Shown here: one piece after another, positions 33,312 to 41,884 of the stretch
How the letters are laid out: every line of letters begins with the position of its first letter
How positions within the stretch are numbered: position 1 is the stretch's first letter
Assembly: GCF_001553565.1 (NCBI RefSeq)
Contig: NZ_CP014228.1
Span: 992,001 to 1,056,000, forward strand
Length of the DNA stretch: 64,000 nucleotides
Direction of reading: 5' to 3'
Source of the DNA: Actinomyces radicidentis
GTDB taxonomy: Bacteria > Actinomycetota > Actinomycetes > Actinomycetales > Actinomycetaceae
Position numbers and translations under genes: made by a program
The notes under the pieces: generated by a model
What the model saw: only the letters and a program-made list of their open reading frames with translations
What the model was told of the DNA's origin: nothing
Database searches by the model: none

Positions 33312-34297
33312 CCACGTCGACCAGGACGTCGGGGGAGGGCGGCGGTCCGGGCGGCCTGGACCCGGACCGCGCCCTCGTCTCGGTGATCTGCCCCGCCTAC
33401 GACCGCGGGCCCGCCCTCACCCGCACGCTCGACTCCGTGCTCGGCCAGAGCCACGGCCGCCTCGAGCTCCTGGTCGGCGACGACGGATCCACCGACGACA
33501 CCCGCGAGGTCGTCCGCGCAGCCGCCTCCGAGGACCCTCGCGTCCGCCTCCTCGAGCTCGCCCACCACGGCGACCCCGGACCGGTGCGCGCACGACTCCT
33601 GGCCGAGGCGCGCGGGAGCGTCATCGCCTACGTCGACCACGACGACACCTGGTCCCCCGACCACCTGGCCCGCTCACTGGAGTCGCTGGCCGAGCTCCCG
33701 CCCAACACCGTCCACGTCGCGGGCGCCTCCTACACCGAACCGACCGGTGGGCACGCCCTGAGCCGGCACGGCGGCACGTGGGACCGGACCAGCACCGTCC
33801 TCGACCCCCTCTTCGAACCCACCCGCGTCGTCCACCGGGCCGGCCTCCTGCGAGGCCGAGACGGCTGGCGGCCCTCGTACGGGGGCATGGAGGACTGGGA
33901 CCTGTGGTGGCGGCTGTCAGGGCGGGGCACCCGCTTCCACCTCGACGACGCGGTCACCGTCACCATCCCCCTGGCCCCCACCACCCGGCGCAACCGCCTG
34001 CGATTCCTCCCCACCCTCACCCTCGCCACCGTGCCGGACCGAACCGAGGCGACCGAGGCCGTCGAGCGCTGGGCCCGAGCCCACGCGCAGCCCGGCACCG
34101 AGCTGCCCGCCTGGCTCAGCCTCCTCGCCCTGCCCACCCGCGAGGGCTGGACCCTCGGCTTCGGCGCACCCGTCGTCACACGCCGCCACGCCCAGGAGAT
34201 CCGCCGGCTCCTGCCCACCCGCCTCCCCCACCTCGTCGCCGAGGCGACCGAGACGCTCACCACCGTACCCGCACCGACCACACGCCCTGGAGCCTGA
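33308..34297 (+). CDS. Family 2 glycosyltransferase in the RiPP cluster
   Basis: A 329-residue GT-A fold enzyme. Near residue 20 it starts the GT2 pattern VSVICPAYDRGPALTRTLDS, with the nucleotide-binding VGDDGSTDDT, the metal-binding YVDHDDTWSPDHL (D-x-D region) and the acceptor-side GGMEDWDLWWRLS (the ED of the GT2 catalytic motif). It should transfer a sugar from a nucleotide-sugar donor. In this cluster the acceptor could be the peptide or a cell-envelope component; neither is shown. Starts at GTG 33308, overlapping the small membrane protein gene. Glycosyltransferases are not part of the known minimal daptide pathway. Confidence 0.85.
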   Translation: MTTSTRTSGEGGGPGGLDPDRALVSVICPAYDRGPALTRTLDSVLGQSHGRLELLVGDDGSTDDTREVVRAAASEDPRVRLLELAHHGDPGPVRARLLAEARGSVIAYVDHDDTWSPDHLARSLESLAELPPNTVHVAGASYTEPTGGHALSRHGGTWDRTSTVLDPLFEPTRVVHRAGLLRGRDGWRPSYGGMEDWDLWWRLSGRGTRFHLDDAVTVTIPLAPTTRRNRLRFLPTLTLATVPDRTEATEAVERWARAHAQPGTELPAWLSLLALPTREGWTLGFGAPVVTRRHAQEIRRLLPTRLPHLVAEATETLTTVPAPTTRPGA

Positions 34298-34302
34298 TCG
34301 CC

Positions 34303-35919
34303 ATGTCCGACACCACCGTCCTGCCCCCGCCCCTGCGCCTGCGCCCGGGCGTCGAGGTCATCCCTCCCCAGGCGGAGCGGACGCGCTGGATCGTGCGCGA
34401 CGCACGCGGCCGCCTCCTCCAGGTCGGCCCCGACCTGGGACCGCTCCTGCTCCTGCTCGCGGGCTCCCCGGGCGGACTCACCGCGCAGGAGCTCGCCGAC
34501 CGAGCCCGGGCCCCCTGGACCCCGCAGCTCGTGCGCGACGTCGCCGGAGCGCCTGCGCTCCACCAGCTGCTCACGGAGGACGGCACCGCCGACGCCGAGC
34601 AGCGCCCCCGGGCGCTCAGCGTGGACCACGACGGCGCCCTCGTCCTCAAGCTCTGCCTCAACCGGGTCGAACCCTTCTTCGCGGCCTGCCGCCCCGTGCT
34701 CGAGCGGCTCCGCCGCAGCCACGCGGGCTGGCTCGCCGTCCTCACGTCCCTGCTCGGCGTCCTCCCCCTCCTGCAGGCGATCGCCGACCCCCTCGGTCCC
34801 CTCTACCGGGTCATGCCCACGGGCTCCTACCTCGTGGTCGTCGTCGCCCTCCTCGCGACCACCGTCGTGCACGAGCTCGCCCACGGACTGACGCTCTCCG
34901 CCCTCGGGGGCCTCCCCCACCGCGTCGGCCTCATGGTGTTCTACCTCGCGCCCGCCGCCTTCTGCGACGTCACGGACGCCTGGCTGCTCCCGCGCCGCCA
35001 CCGCGTCGCCGTGGCCTCCGCCGGCGTCGTCGCCCAGACCTGCCTGGGCGCGGAAGCCCTCCTGGGCTCAGAGCTCACCGACGGCGCGGTCTCCGGCGTC
35101 CTCGCCTGGTACGGGGCGGCGACCTACCTCACCGCCCTCATCAACCTCCTGCCCCTCCTCAAGCTCGACGGCTACGTCGCCCTCGCCGGCTGGCTGGACC
35201 GCCCCAACCTGCGTCGCGACGCCATCGCCGCGACGCGCTCGCGCCTGGCCGGCGCGCCCGGCGCGGAGGGCGCCCCGCGATGGGTCCTCGCCCTCGGCCT
35301 GGGCTGCGTCCTCGCCCCCGTCGTCGCCGTGTGGGCGGGCCTCCTCGTCCTCCTGCCCCAGCTCCTCCGGCTCGGCCTGCCCGGCCTCGTGGTGGCGGTC
35401 GGCCTCGTCCTGGCCGCCGCGGCCTGCCTGCTGACCGGCGGGGCACGGGTGCTGCGCGAGCTCCCCGCGTCCAACCGTCGCCGGCTGGCGCTGGTCAGCA
35501 CCGCCCTCGTCGCCCTCACCCTCCTCGTACCCGTGTCCGCCTCCACCTCGATGGGCTTCGAGGTCCAGGACGACGGCACCGTGCTCGCCTACGGCAGCAC
35601 GGAGGTCATCGCCGCCTCCGGCGCGAGCGACGACGGCGCCGAGGTCGCGCTCCACCGGGCCGGCCTCCTCACCGGCCCGACCCTCACCGACGGGACCGTC
35701 ACGGGGACGCGCACCTGCTCCCTGCCCCGCCAGGCGGTCTCCCCCGTCCGCACAACCGGCACGCTGTCCCCGTCCCAGTGCCTGCTCATCGTCCCCGGCG
35801 CCGGCGCCGACCGGGCCCTCGCCTCCGGCACGACCGGCCGCGTCACCATCACCGGCCCCGCACGCCCGCTGGCCGTCCTGCTCCGCCAGCAAGCCGCTCT
35901 CGCCCTGTCCGCGCTCTGA
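34303..35919 (+). CDS. Intramembrane M50-family metalloprotease (daptide leader protease)
   Basis: A 538-residue polytopic protein. The N-terminal ~130 residues are soluble and resemble the winged-helix region seen in related peptide-maturation membrane proteins (LTAQELADRARAPWTPQLVR). The membrane part has the zinc motif HELAHG (His190-Glu191-xx-His194) and the third ligand in KLDGY (Asp289). A beta-rich domain outside the membrane (~400-520, GFEVQDDGTVLAYGSTEVI) follows. M50 proteases are standard in daptide clusters and would cleave the leader in the membrane. It starts 5 bp after the glycosyltransferase stop. Confidence 0.85.
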   Translation: MSDTTVLPPPLRLRPGVEVIPPQAERTRWIVRDARGRLLQVGPDLGPLLLLLAGSPGGLTAQELADRARAPWTPQLVRDVAGAPALHQLLTEDGTADAEQRPRALSVDHDGALVLKLCLNRVEPFFAACRPVLERLRRSHAGWLAVLTSLLGVLPLLQAIADPLGPLYRVMPTGSYLVVVVALLATTVVHELAHGLTLSALGGLPHRVGLMVFYLAPAAFCDVTDAWLLPRRHRVAVASAGVVAQTCLGAEALLGSELTDGAVSGVLAWYGAATYLTALINLLPLLKLDGYVALAGWLDRPNLRRDAIAATRSRLAGAPGAEGAPRWVLALGLGCVLAPVVAVWAGLLVLLPQLLRLGLPGLVVAVGLVLAAAACLLTGGARVLRELPASNRRRLALVSTALVALTLLVPVSASTSMGFEVQDDGTVLAYGSTEVIAASGASDDGAEVALHRAGLLTGPTLTDGTVTGTRTCSLPRQAVSPVRTTGTLSPSQCLLIVPGAGADRALASGTTGRVTITGPARPLAVLLRQQAALALSAL

Positions 35920-35975
35920 CAGCGCTCCGACAGCCCTCCGTCCGCACACCGACCCCACCACCACGAAGGACCACC

Positions 35976-36866
35976 ATGACCACCCCCTCCCCCGCGCTCT
36001 CCGACCTCCACGCCTTCCTCACCGGCGCCCCCACGAGCCGCCCCGTCGTCTGGGTCGCCGCCGGGCTGCGTCCCGCCCCCGACGACCTGCCCGAGGACGC
36101 CCTCGTCATCGCCGCCGAGGAGCTGGAGACCGCTCCCGGCCAGGAGCTCCTCCTGCGCGAGGGCGAGCTCGACGCCGACTGCGAGCAGATCGTCGTCGAC
36201 GACGCCCTCGAGATCAGCGTCATGGACTACGTCCTCGCCTCCTACCTGCCGTGCACCGGACCGACCCTCCTGCGCCTGGCCGGCGACGCCGACTGGGACG
36301 CCTTCCTCGAGGACGCCGACGACGCTGTCGCCACCGGCTACGTCCCGGACCACCTCCTCAGCCCCCTCGTCCTCCTCGAGGACGCCTGGCCCCTCGCCTC
36401 CGGCGACCTGCCCGCGGGCCGGTGCACCCTCACCGCCGACGGCGCCTCCCCCTGCCTGCCCGGCGCCCCGAGCCCCCTCGGGCGCGACACGGGCGGCCGG
36501 CCCTGGCTGCCCCGCTACCTCACCCTGGTCGCCGCCCTGCGCAGCGTGCGGACCCGGGACGCCCGCGACGTCGTCGTCTCCGGCCTGGGCGCCCGCCTCG
36601 GCGAGCACGCCCCCGCCGAGCTCACCGAGGACGCCCGCACGGCCGTCATCCTGCGCACCCAGGACGGCTACCGCTGCCTCCTGCCAGACACGGGGCGCTT
36701 CCTCAGCCTCCCCGAGCAGCTCGCCCTCCTCCTCGAGCTCGTCCTCACCCTCGGCCCGGACACCGAGACCCTCGCCGAGCGCACCGGCCTCTCACCCGAG
36801 CAGGTGCGCGCGGCGATGAGCGCCCTGGAGGAGGCGGGGATCCTCGGCCAGGCGGCGCTCGTCTGA
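35976..36866 (+). CDS. Daptide accessory protein with C-terminal RiPP-recognition (PqqD-like) domain
   Basis: A 296-residue soluble protein. The first ~200 residues belong to no enzyme family I recognise (VVWVAAGLRPAPDDLPEDAL, EISVMDYVLASYLPCTGP). Residues ~218-296 form a winged-helix RRE/PqqD-like domain (ILRTQDGYRCLLPDTGRFLS and LAERTGLSPEQVRAAMSALE). In the characterised daptide pathway an unannotated accessory protein with a C-terminal RRE delivers the precursor to the oxidative decarboxylase, and this architecture matches that role. GAAGGA precedes ATG 35976. A 25-bp hairpin ends this transcription unit. Confidence 0.82.
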   Translation: MTTPSPALSDLHAFLTGAPTSRPVVWVAAGLRPAPDDLPEDALVIAAEELETAPGQELLLREGELDADCEQIVVDDALEISVMDYVLASYLPCTGPTLLRLAGDADWDAFLEDADDAVATGYVPDHLLSPLVLLEDAWPLASGDLPAGRCTLTADGASPCLPGAPSPLGRDTGGRPWLPRYLTLVAALRSVRTRDARDVVVSGLGARLGEHAPAELTEDARTAVILRTQDGYRCLLPDTGRFLSLPEQLALLLELVLTLGPDTETLAERTGLSPEQVRAAMSALEEAGILGQAALV

Positions 36867-36876
36867 GAGCCCACGA

Positions 36877-36930
36877 GCGGAACGCGGGGCGGGGTGCACG
36901 GCTGACCGTGCACCCCGCCCCGCGTTCCGC
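36877..36930. terminator. 25-bp perfect hairpin between the precursor unit and the exporter unit
   Basis: Arms 36877-36901 and 36906-36930 pair perfectly around CTGA, 10 bp after the RRE gene. The outer part (GCGGAACG) is shared with the hairpin after pgm. It separates the precursor/protease genes from the exporter/tailoring genes. Confidence 0.8.
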
Positions 36931-36941
36931 CGCGGGAGCCT

Positions 36942-36972
36942 CCGACGTCCGGCGGGGCCTCGGCCGATCGGC
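36942..36972 (+). promoter_or_regulatory. Candidate regulator boxes upstream of the exporter-tailoring operon
   Basis: CCGAC at 36942 and the palindrome GCCGATCGGC at 36963-36972 are about 21-22 bp apart, matching the box layout upstream of precursor 1 and of the second methyltransferase. TTGAGT and TAGAGG occur near 37042-37051, but I cannot fix the promoter. Confidence 0.35.
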
Positions 36973-37092
36973 GGACCCGGGCGCCGTCGCCGGGCCCCGC
37001 ACGACTGACCCGGTCAGCGGATCCCACCCGGCCCGCCAGGACGTTGAGTAGAGGCACCCCCTCGAGAACCCCTCCACAGAAAGGACGGACCG

Positions 37093-37815
37093 GTGCCCAC
37101 TCTCATCGACATCGACCACGTCACCAAGCGGTTCCGCTCGACGACGGCCGTCGACGACGTCACCTTCTCCCTCCTGCCCGGCCAGGCCCTCGGGCTCCTC
37201 GGCCCCAACGGGGCCGGCAAGACCACCACGATGCGTCTCCTCCAGGGTGCGCTGCGCCCCAGCTCCGGCGAGATCACGATCGCCGGGCACCGCCCGCTCG
37301 AGGTCCCCCGGGTCGACCACGTCGTCGGCTTCGCCTTCGACGGCACCGGGCTCCCCGCGGGCCAGACCGTCGGGGACCACCTCGCCGCCCACCGTCTGAG
37401 CACCGGGGTCGGAGAGCGCCGCATGCGCTCCCTCATCGAGGAGTTCGACCTGGGCCGCCTCCTGCGCCGCCGCGTCAAGCAGCTGTCCACCGGCGAGCGC
37501 AAGCGCGTCAGCCTCGCCACGGCGATGACCGCCGAGCCCCAGGTCCTCGTCCTGGACGAGCCCACCAACGGCCTCGACATCGAGGGCGCCCACTGGATCC
37601 GCGAGGTCCTCCTCGGGCACGTCGCCTCGGGCGGCTCCCTGCTCGTCTCCAGCCACATCCTCTCCGAGATCGAGCGGGTCGTCGACAGCGTCGTCGTCAT
37701 CAAGCAGCACCAGGTCTTCAGCGGAACCCTCGACGAGCTCCGCCTCCACGGCTCCTCCCTCGAGGACGCCTACCTGTCCCTCGTCAGCCCGACCACCAGG
37801 AGCCTCGCAGCATGA
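37093..37815 (+). CDS. ABC exporter ATPase of the RiPP cluster
   Basis: A 240-residue nucleotide-binding subunit. Walker A is GPNGAGKT (37-44), the signature is LSTGERKRVS (~132), Walker B LVLDEP (~152) and the H-loop SSHILSE. It resembles drug/bacteriocin-type ABC-2 exporters (DrrA/CcmA-like). It probably exports the mature peptide and/or confers self-resistance. It starts at GTG 37093 with AAAGGACGG upstream. Its stop overlaps the permease start by 4 bp (ATGA). Confidence 0.9.
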   Translation: MPTLIDIDHVTKRFRSTTAVDDVTFSLLPGQALGLLGPNGAGKTTTMRLLQGALRPSSGEITIAGHRPLEVPRVDHVVGFAFDGTGLPAGQTVGDHLAAHRLSTGVGERRMRSLIEEFDLGRLLRRRVKQLSTGERKRVSLATAMTAEPQVLVLDEPTNGLDIEGAHWIREVLLGHVASGGSLLVSSHILSEIERVVDSVVVIKQHQVFSGTLDELRLHGSSLEDAYLSLVSPTTRSLAA

Positions 37816-38663
37816 GCACCACCGCAGCCACCCGTCCCGTCCCCGCCGCCCGGCGAAGCGCACGCCACCGCGCCGAGCCCGCCGCGCGCACGCGCCGAGC
37901 CCGCTCGACGGCCGGCACCCCGCACCCGCTCCTCAGCGTGCTCCGATCCGGCCTCACGGACCGCAGCTGGCTCGTGTTCCTCCTCGTCGGGGCGGTCCTC
38001 ACCACCATCTCCGCCCTCGGCAACGGCACGACCCTCCTCAAGGACGTCGCCGGCGCCGACCAGGCCGCCGTCGATGACGTCGCCCTCCGGATGACCCGCC
38101 TCGGCTTCGCCCTCCTCCTGTTCGTCTCCATGTGGAGCGCCACCCGGGTCACGAGCGACTTCCACGACGGGACCGTCACCGGCCAGGTCGCTCGCTACGG
38201 CGGCGTCGCCCGGCTCATGGCCCGCCAGGCGCTGGCCGCCCTGCCCGGGGGACTCGCCTTCGGTGTCGTCGGCGTCCTGACCGGCGCCGGGACGGCCGCG
38301 GTCATGCTCCACAGCAGGGGCCTCACGATGAGCCTGGACGAGAGCTTCTGGCGGACCGTCCTCGGCGTGGTCCTCGTGTCCGTCCTCGCGGCCCCGTGGG
38401 GCACCTGCTTCGGCTGGCTCCTGCGACGCACCGTGTCCACCGTGCTCGTCCTCGTCGCCTGGACCACCTTCATCGAGCCGGTGCTCATCACCTGGGTCCC
38501 CGTCCGCGTGGGCACCTGGATGCCCGGGAACCTCCAGACGCGCCTGTGCCTGGACCCGACCGTCGTCGGAGACGCCGGGGCCGTCGCCTCCGGAGCGGCC
38601 CTCGTCGGCTGGGTCCTCCTCCTGGGAGCCGTCACCGTGCTCGTGACCCGGAGGCGCGACCTC
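37812..38663 (+). CDS. ABC-2 exporter permease of the RiPP cluster; frame has no stop of its own
   Basis: Membrane partner of the preceding ATPase. After a basic tail (~45 residues) it has about six hydrophobic segments (WLVFLLVGAVLTTISALGNG, LGFALLLFVSMWSATRV, ALAALPGGLAFGVVGVLTGA, VVLVSVLAAPWGTCFGW, GAALVGWVLLLGAVTVLV) and then TRRRDL, the usual C-terminal end of such permeases, at 38663. No stop codon follows. The same frame stays open through the overlapping methyltransferase gene and joins the aminotransferase frame to its stop at 40748. I give the end where homology-like sequence ends. A lost stop, a small frameshift or a true read-through fusion are all possible. Automatic gene finders may miss this gene. 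Confidence 0.75.
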
Positions 38664-38664
38664 C

Positions 38665-39414
38665 ATGGCTGGCACCGCCCTCGCGAGCCTGTACACCGGC
38701 GCCGGAGCCCAGCACTACCACGACCTCTGCCTCCACGACACGACCGAGGTCCAGGACGTCCTCGAGGCCCTCGCCGAGATCGACGACCCGGCCCTGGACG
38801 ACCTCAGGGTGCTGGAGATGGCCAGCGGCTCGGGCCGGGTCACCCTCCCGATGGCGGCCGCCGGGCACCGCGTCCTGGCCACCGACCTGAGCGAGGACAT
38901 GCTGGACATCCTCCGGTCGCGCCTGACCGAGCGGGCCGCGCTCCACGCCGGCATCGCCCAGCGCGTCGAGGTGCGCTGCGCGGACATGACGACCTTCACG
39001 GCGCAGGAGCGGTTCAGGGCCGTGTGCCTGCCGACCGTCTCCATCACGCTCCTGCGCGCCGAGCAGCAGCGCCGTGCGCTCGAGCGCGCGGCCCACCACC
39101 TCGCCCCCGGCGGCCGCCTCGTCCTGTCCACGACGACCGTCTCCCCGCAGGCGCCCACGAGCATCACGACCGCCCTCGGCGACGGCGTCAGCCTCACCGA
39201 GGAGGTCGACCGCGCACGCGGCACCCGTCGGACGGTCCTCACCTGGGGCGGGGAGACCTTCGTCAGCGAGCTCCACCTCGCCCCCGCCCCCCGCATCACC
39301 GTCCAGCTCACCGCGCTGGGCCTGGAGATCCTGTCCCAGCGCCCCACCCGCGGGACGCCCCTGTCCGGCCACGGCAGCGTCCTCATCGTCGCCGAGCGCC
39401 CCCGCGGGCTCTGA
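38665..39414 (+). CDS. Daptide-type SAM-dependent N-methyltransferase 1
   Basis: A 249-residue class I methyltransferase. SAM motif I is VLEMASGSGRVTLPMAAAGH, the post-I acidic strand is LATDLSEDML, and motif II/III follow in RCADMTTF and LAPGGRLVLSTTTVS. In the daptide pathway a methyltransferase dimethylates the amine installed at the modified C-terminus, and this gene's position directly before the aminotransferase fits. The C-terminal halves of this protein and of 43079-43798 are clearly paralogous (EEVDRARGTRRTVLT versus EVVDPARGLRRAVLT). GGAGG precedes ATG 38665. It overlaps the open frame running on from the permease. Confidence 0.88.
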   Translation: MAGTALASLYTGAGAQHYHDLCLHDTTEVQDVLEALAEIDDPALDDLRVLEMASGSGRVTLPMAAAGHRVLATDLSEDMLDILRSRLTERAALHAGIAQRVEVRCADMTTFTAQERFRAVCLPTVSITLLRAEQQRRALERAAHHLAPGGRLVLSTTTVSPQAPTSITTALGDGVSLTEEVDRARGTRRTVLTWGGETFVSELHLAPAPRITVQLTALGLEILSQRPTRGTPLSGHGSVLIVAERPRGL

Positions 39415-39458
39415 CCCGCGCCCCCACCTCATCCCCCCCCTCTCGAGAAAGCCCCGTC

Positions 39459-40748
39459 ATGGCCACCGCAGACAGGACCGCCCCCACCGCCCGGGCACCG
39501 CGGGCCGCCCGCCCCACCACCCAGTTCTTCGTCCCGCCCTCCGCCTTCTCCACGACGCCGTACCCCGTCGCGGCCCACGGCACCCGGATCCGCTACGCGG
39601 ACGGCAGCGAGGCCCTCGACGGCATCTCCGGCCTGTGGAACGTCCCCCTCGGCTACGGTCACACGGGCGTCGCCGACGCCGTCCACACGGCCCTCCTCGA
39701 GGCCTCCTACCTCACGAGCTTCCGCGGCAGCCACGCCTGGGCGGACCGCGCCAGCCGCGCCGTCCTCGAGGTCGCCGGCACCGACCGCTACGACCGGGTC
39801 CTCCACACCACCTCCGGCTCGGCCGCCCTGGACAGCGTCATCAAGCTGTGCCGCCAGTACCAGCTCCTGCGGGGCGAGCCCTCGCGCCAGGTCCTCGTCA
39901 CCCTCAAGGGCTCCTACCACGGAACCACCATGGGGGCGATGGCCCTCACCGGCGACGACCTGTGCCAGAGCGCCTACGGCGTCGACCTGCGCACCGTCCG
40001 CCACGTCGACCACCGCCGCCCCCGCGACCTGGCACGGCTCCTCGAGCGGGAGAGCGAGCGCGTCGCCGCCGTCGTCATCGAGCCCGTGCAGGGCTCCGGG
40101 ACGCACGTCGTCGGCCGGGACTTCCTCGAGCAGGTCCTCGCCGGCCGGCGCGAGCACGGCTACCTCGTCGTCGCCGACGAGGTGGCCACCGGCTTCGGTC
40201 GCACCGGCCCCATGTTCGCCTCGGAGCGGTGGCCGGAGGCCCCCGACGTCCTCGCGTCCTCCAAGGGGCTGACCAACGGCACCCAGGCCGCCTCCGTCGT
40301 CCTCCTCTCCCCGAAGGTCACCCGCGTCCTCGACGAGGCCGACTCCCCCGTCATGCACGGGGAGACGCAGGCGGGGTCCCCCGCCTCCTGCGCCGCGATC
40401 CTCGCCACCATCGAGGCCTTCCGCTCCGAGGACGTCCTGCGTCGCGGCGAGCGCGTCGCCGCCCAGCTCGACGCCCGCCTCCGCGAGCTGGCCGACGCCG
40501 TCCCCGGGGCGCGCACCACGGGGGCCGGCTGCTTCCGCTCGCTCACGGTGCCGGGCCTCGACGCCGCCGGCGTCACCGAGCTCATCACCCGCTGCCGGGC
40601 CGCCGGCGCCGTGGTCCAGCCGGGTCCCAGCTCCTTCCAGGTCGTGCCGGCCCTGGTCTACGAGGAGGCGGACCTCGACCTCCTCATGGACCGCGTCCAC
40701 CAGGCCGTCACCGAGGTCCTCGGCCTCAGGGCGGTGAGCGCGGCATGA
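39459..40748 (+). CDS. Daptide-type class III PLP aminotransferase
   Basis: A 429-residue fold-type I class III aminotransferase. Recognisable elements are GISGLWNVPLGYGHTGVADA, YHGTTMGAMALTGDD, the cofactor Asp in VADEVATGFGRTG and the PLP lysine in SSKGLTNGTQAA. In daptides this enzyme aminates the ketone left after oxidative decarboxylation of the C-terminal Thr. ATG 39459 is 44 bp after the methyltransferase stop with AGAAAG as a weak ribosome-binding site. It shares its reading frame with the permease and ends in an ATGA overlap with the dehydrogenase gene. Confidence 0.9.
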   Translation: MATADRTAPTARAPRAARPTTQFFVPPSAFSTTPYPVAAHGTRIRYADGSEALDGISGLWNVPLGYGHTGVADAVHTALLEASYLTSFRGSHAWADRASRAVLEVAGTDRYDRVLHTTSGSAALDSVIKLCRQYQLLRGEPSRQVLVTLKGSYHGTTMGAMALTGDDLCQSAYGVDLRTVRHVDHRRPRDLARLLERESERVAAVVIEPVQGSGTHVVGRDFLEQVLAGRREHGYLVVADEVATGFGRTGPMFASERWPEAPDVLASSKGLTNGTQAASVVLLSPKVTRVLDEADSPVMHGETQAGSPASCAAILATIEAFRSEDVLRRGERVAAQLDARLRELADAVPGARTTGAGCFRSLTVPGLDAAGVTELITRCRAAGAVVQPGPSSFQVVPALVYEEADLDLLMDRVHQAVTEVLGLRAVSAA

Positions 40749-41884
40749 GCGCGCCCGCGGCTCCGCCGGTCCTCCTGCCTCCCGCCTCCGGCCTCTGCGT
40801 CGGCCCCTGGGCCTCCTGCCTGACCCGGCGACCCGAGCTCGTCCTCGTCGACGACGCCGTCCGCGAGGACGTCGCCTCCGCGCTCCCCGCCGGCGCGAGG
40901 GTCGTCGCCGTCCACGGCACCGCCGACCTCCCGACGGTCCGCTCCACCGCCGAGGCGATCGAGAAGCAGGACCCCTCCGGCGTCCTGGCGGTGGGCGGCG
41001 GCGCCACGATGGACCTGGCGAAGCTCGCCCTCCTCCTCGCCGAGCACCCCGGGACCGCCCCACGGATCGAGCGCACCTCCCAGCGCTGCGGCCTCGTCAG
41101 CCTGGGGCGCCTGCCCCGACGCCGGCACCTCACCCTCGTCCCCACGACGACCGGGACCGGGTCCGAGTCGAGCGCGGGCGCCTGCTTCGACCACCCCTGG
41201 GGCGCCGACGGCGAACGGGCCCGCAGCCTCGTCGCCTCTCCGGCCCTCGCCGCCGACCACGCCGTCATCGACCCGGCCCTCCTCACCACCCTGCCCGACC
41301 GGCTCGTCATCGAGGGGCTCGTCGAGGCCCTCAGCCGGGTCCTGGCCCCCGCGGTCACGACCCCCAGCGCCCTGGAGCCCTGCGAGTGGGAGGCCGAGGC
41401 CCTGGCCGCGCACCTCCTCGCGCTGCTCGACCGGCTGCGCTCGGGCCGCTGCCCCACCGAGGAGCTGTTACGGGCGGCCGCGCTCGCCTCCTCCCTCACC
41501 CACCGCGGCTCCTCGCTCGCCGGGCGGGGAAGCGCCCCCTCCCCCGTGTGGTTCGTCGCCACCGAGCTGTCCATGGTGCTGGGGACGAGGAAGAACGTCG
41601 CCCTCGCCGCCCTGCTCGAGCAATGGGTGGCGCTGGTCCGCGCCGGGCACGAGGAGTGGGGGGATGCGGAGCGCCTCAACCGGCTCCTCCCCTCGGCCTC
41701 CCTCGACCTGGGCGGGCTCGGCCTGCCGACGGCGCTCGACGCTCCCCCGCACGCCCTGGAGCGGACCACCGACCGCCTGCGCGCCCGCTGGGGCGGGAGG
41801 CTGCCCATGATGGGGCGCTTCGCCCCCGAGCAGCTGGATCGCCTCCTCGCCCCGGTCCTCGGGGAGGCGGGGAGCCGTGACTGA
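40745..41884 (+). CDS. Iron-ADH-family oxidoreductase (daptide oxidative decarboxylase) lacking the usual metal ligands
   Basis: A 379-residue protein of the group III alcohol dehydrogenase/GldA fold. Nucleotide-binding GVLAVGGGATMDLAKLA and PTTTGTGSESSAGACF are intact. In daptides the matching enzyme oxidises the C-terminal Thr, which then loses CO2. By eye-alignment with FucO, the four metal-ligand positions (Asp and His of GMDALTHAIE, His of HGMAHPL, His of PHGVANA) read Glu, Arg, Trp and Lys here (LVEALSRV, VWFVATEL, TRKNVALA). It may therefore work without Fe or Zn, or bind metal differently. The start overlaps the aminotransferase stop by 4 bp. Confidence 0.85.
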   Translation: MSAPAAPPVLLPPASGLCVGPWASCLTRRPELVLVDDAVREDVASALPAGARVVAVHGTADLPTVRSTAEAIEKQDPSGVLAVGGGATMDLAKLALLLAEHPGTAPRIERTSQRCGLVSLGRLPRRRHLTLVPTTTGTGSESSAGACFDHPWGADGERARSLVASPALAADHAVIDPALLTTLPDRLVIEGLVEALSRVLAPAVTTPSALEPCEWEAEALAAHLLALLDRLRSGRCPTEELLRAAALASSLTHRGSSLAGRGSAPSPVWFVATELSMVLGTRKNVALAALLEQWVALVRAGHEEWGDAERLNRLLPSASLDLGGLGLPTALDAPPHALERTTDRLRARWGGRLPMMGRFAPEQLDRLLAPVLGEAGSRD

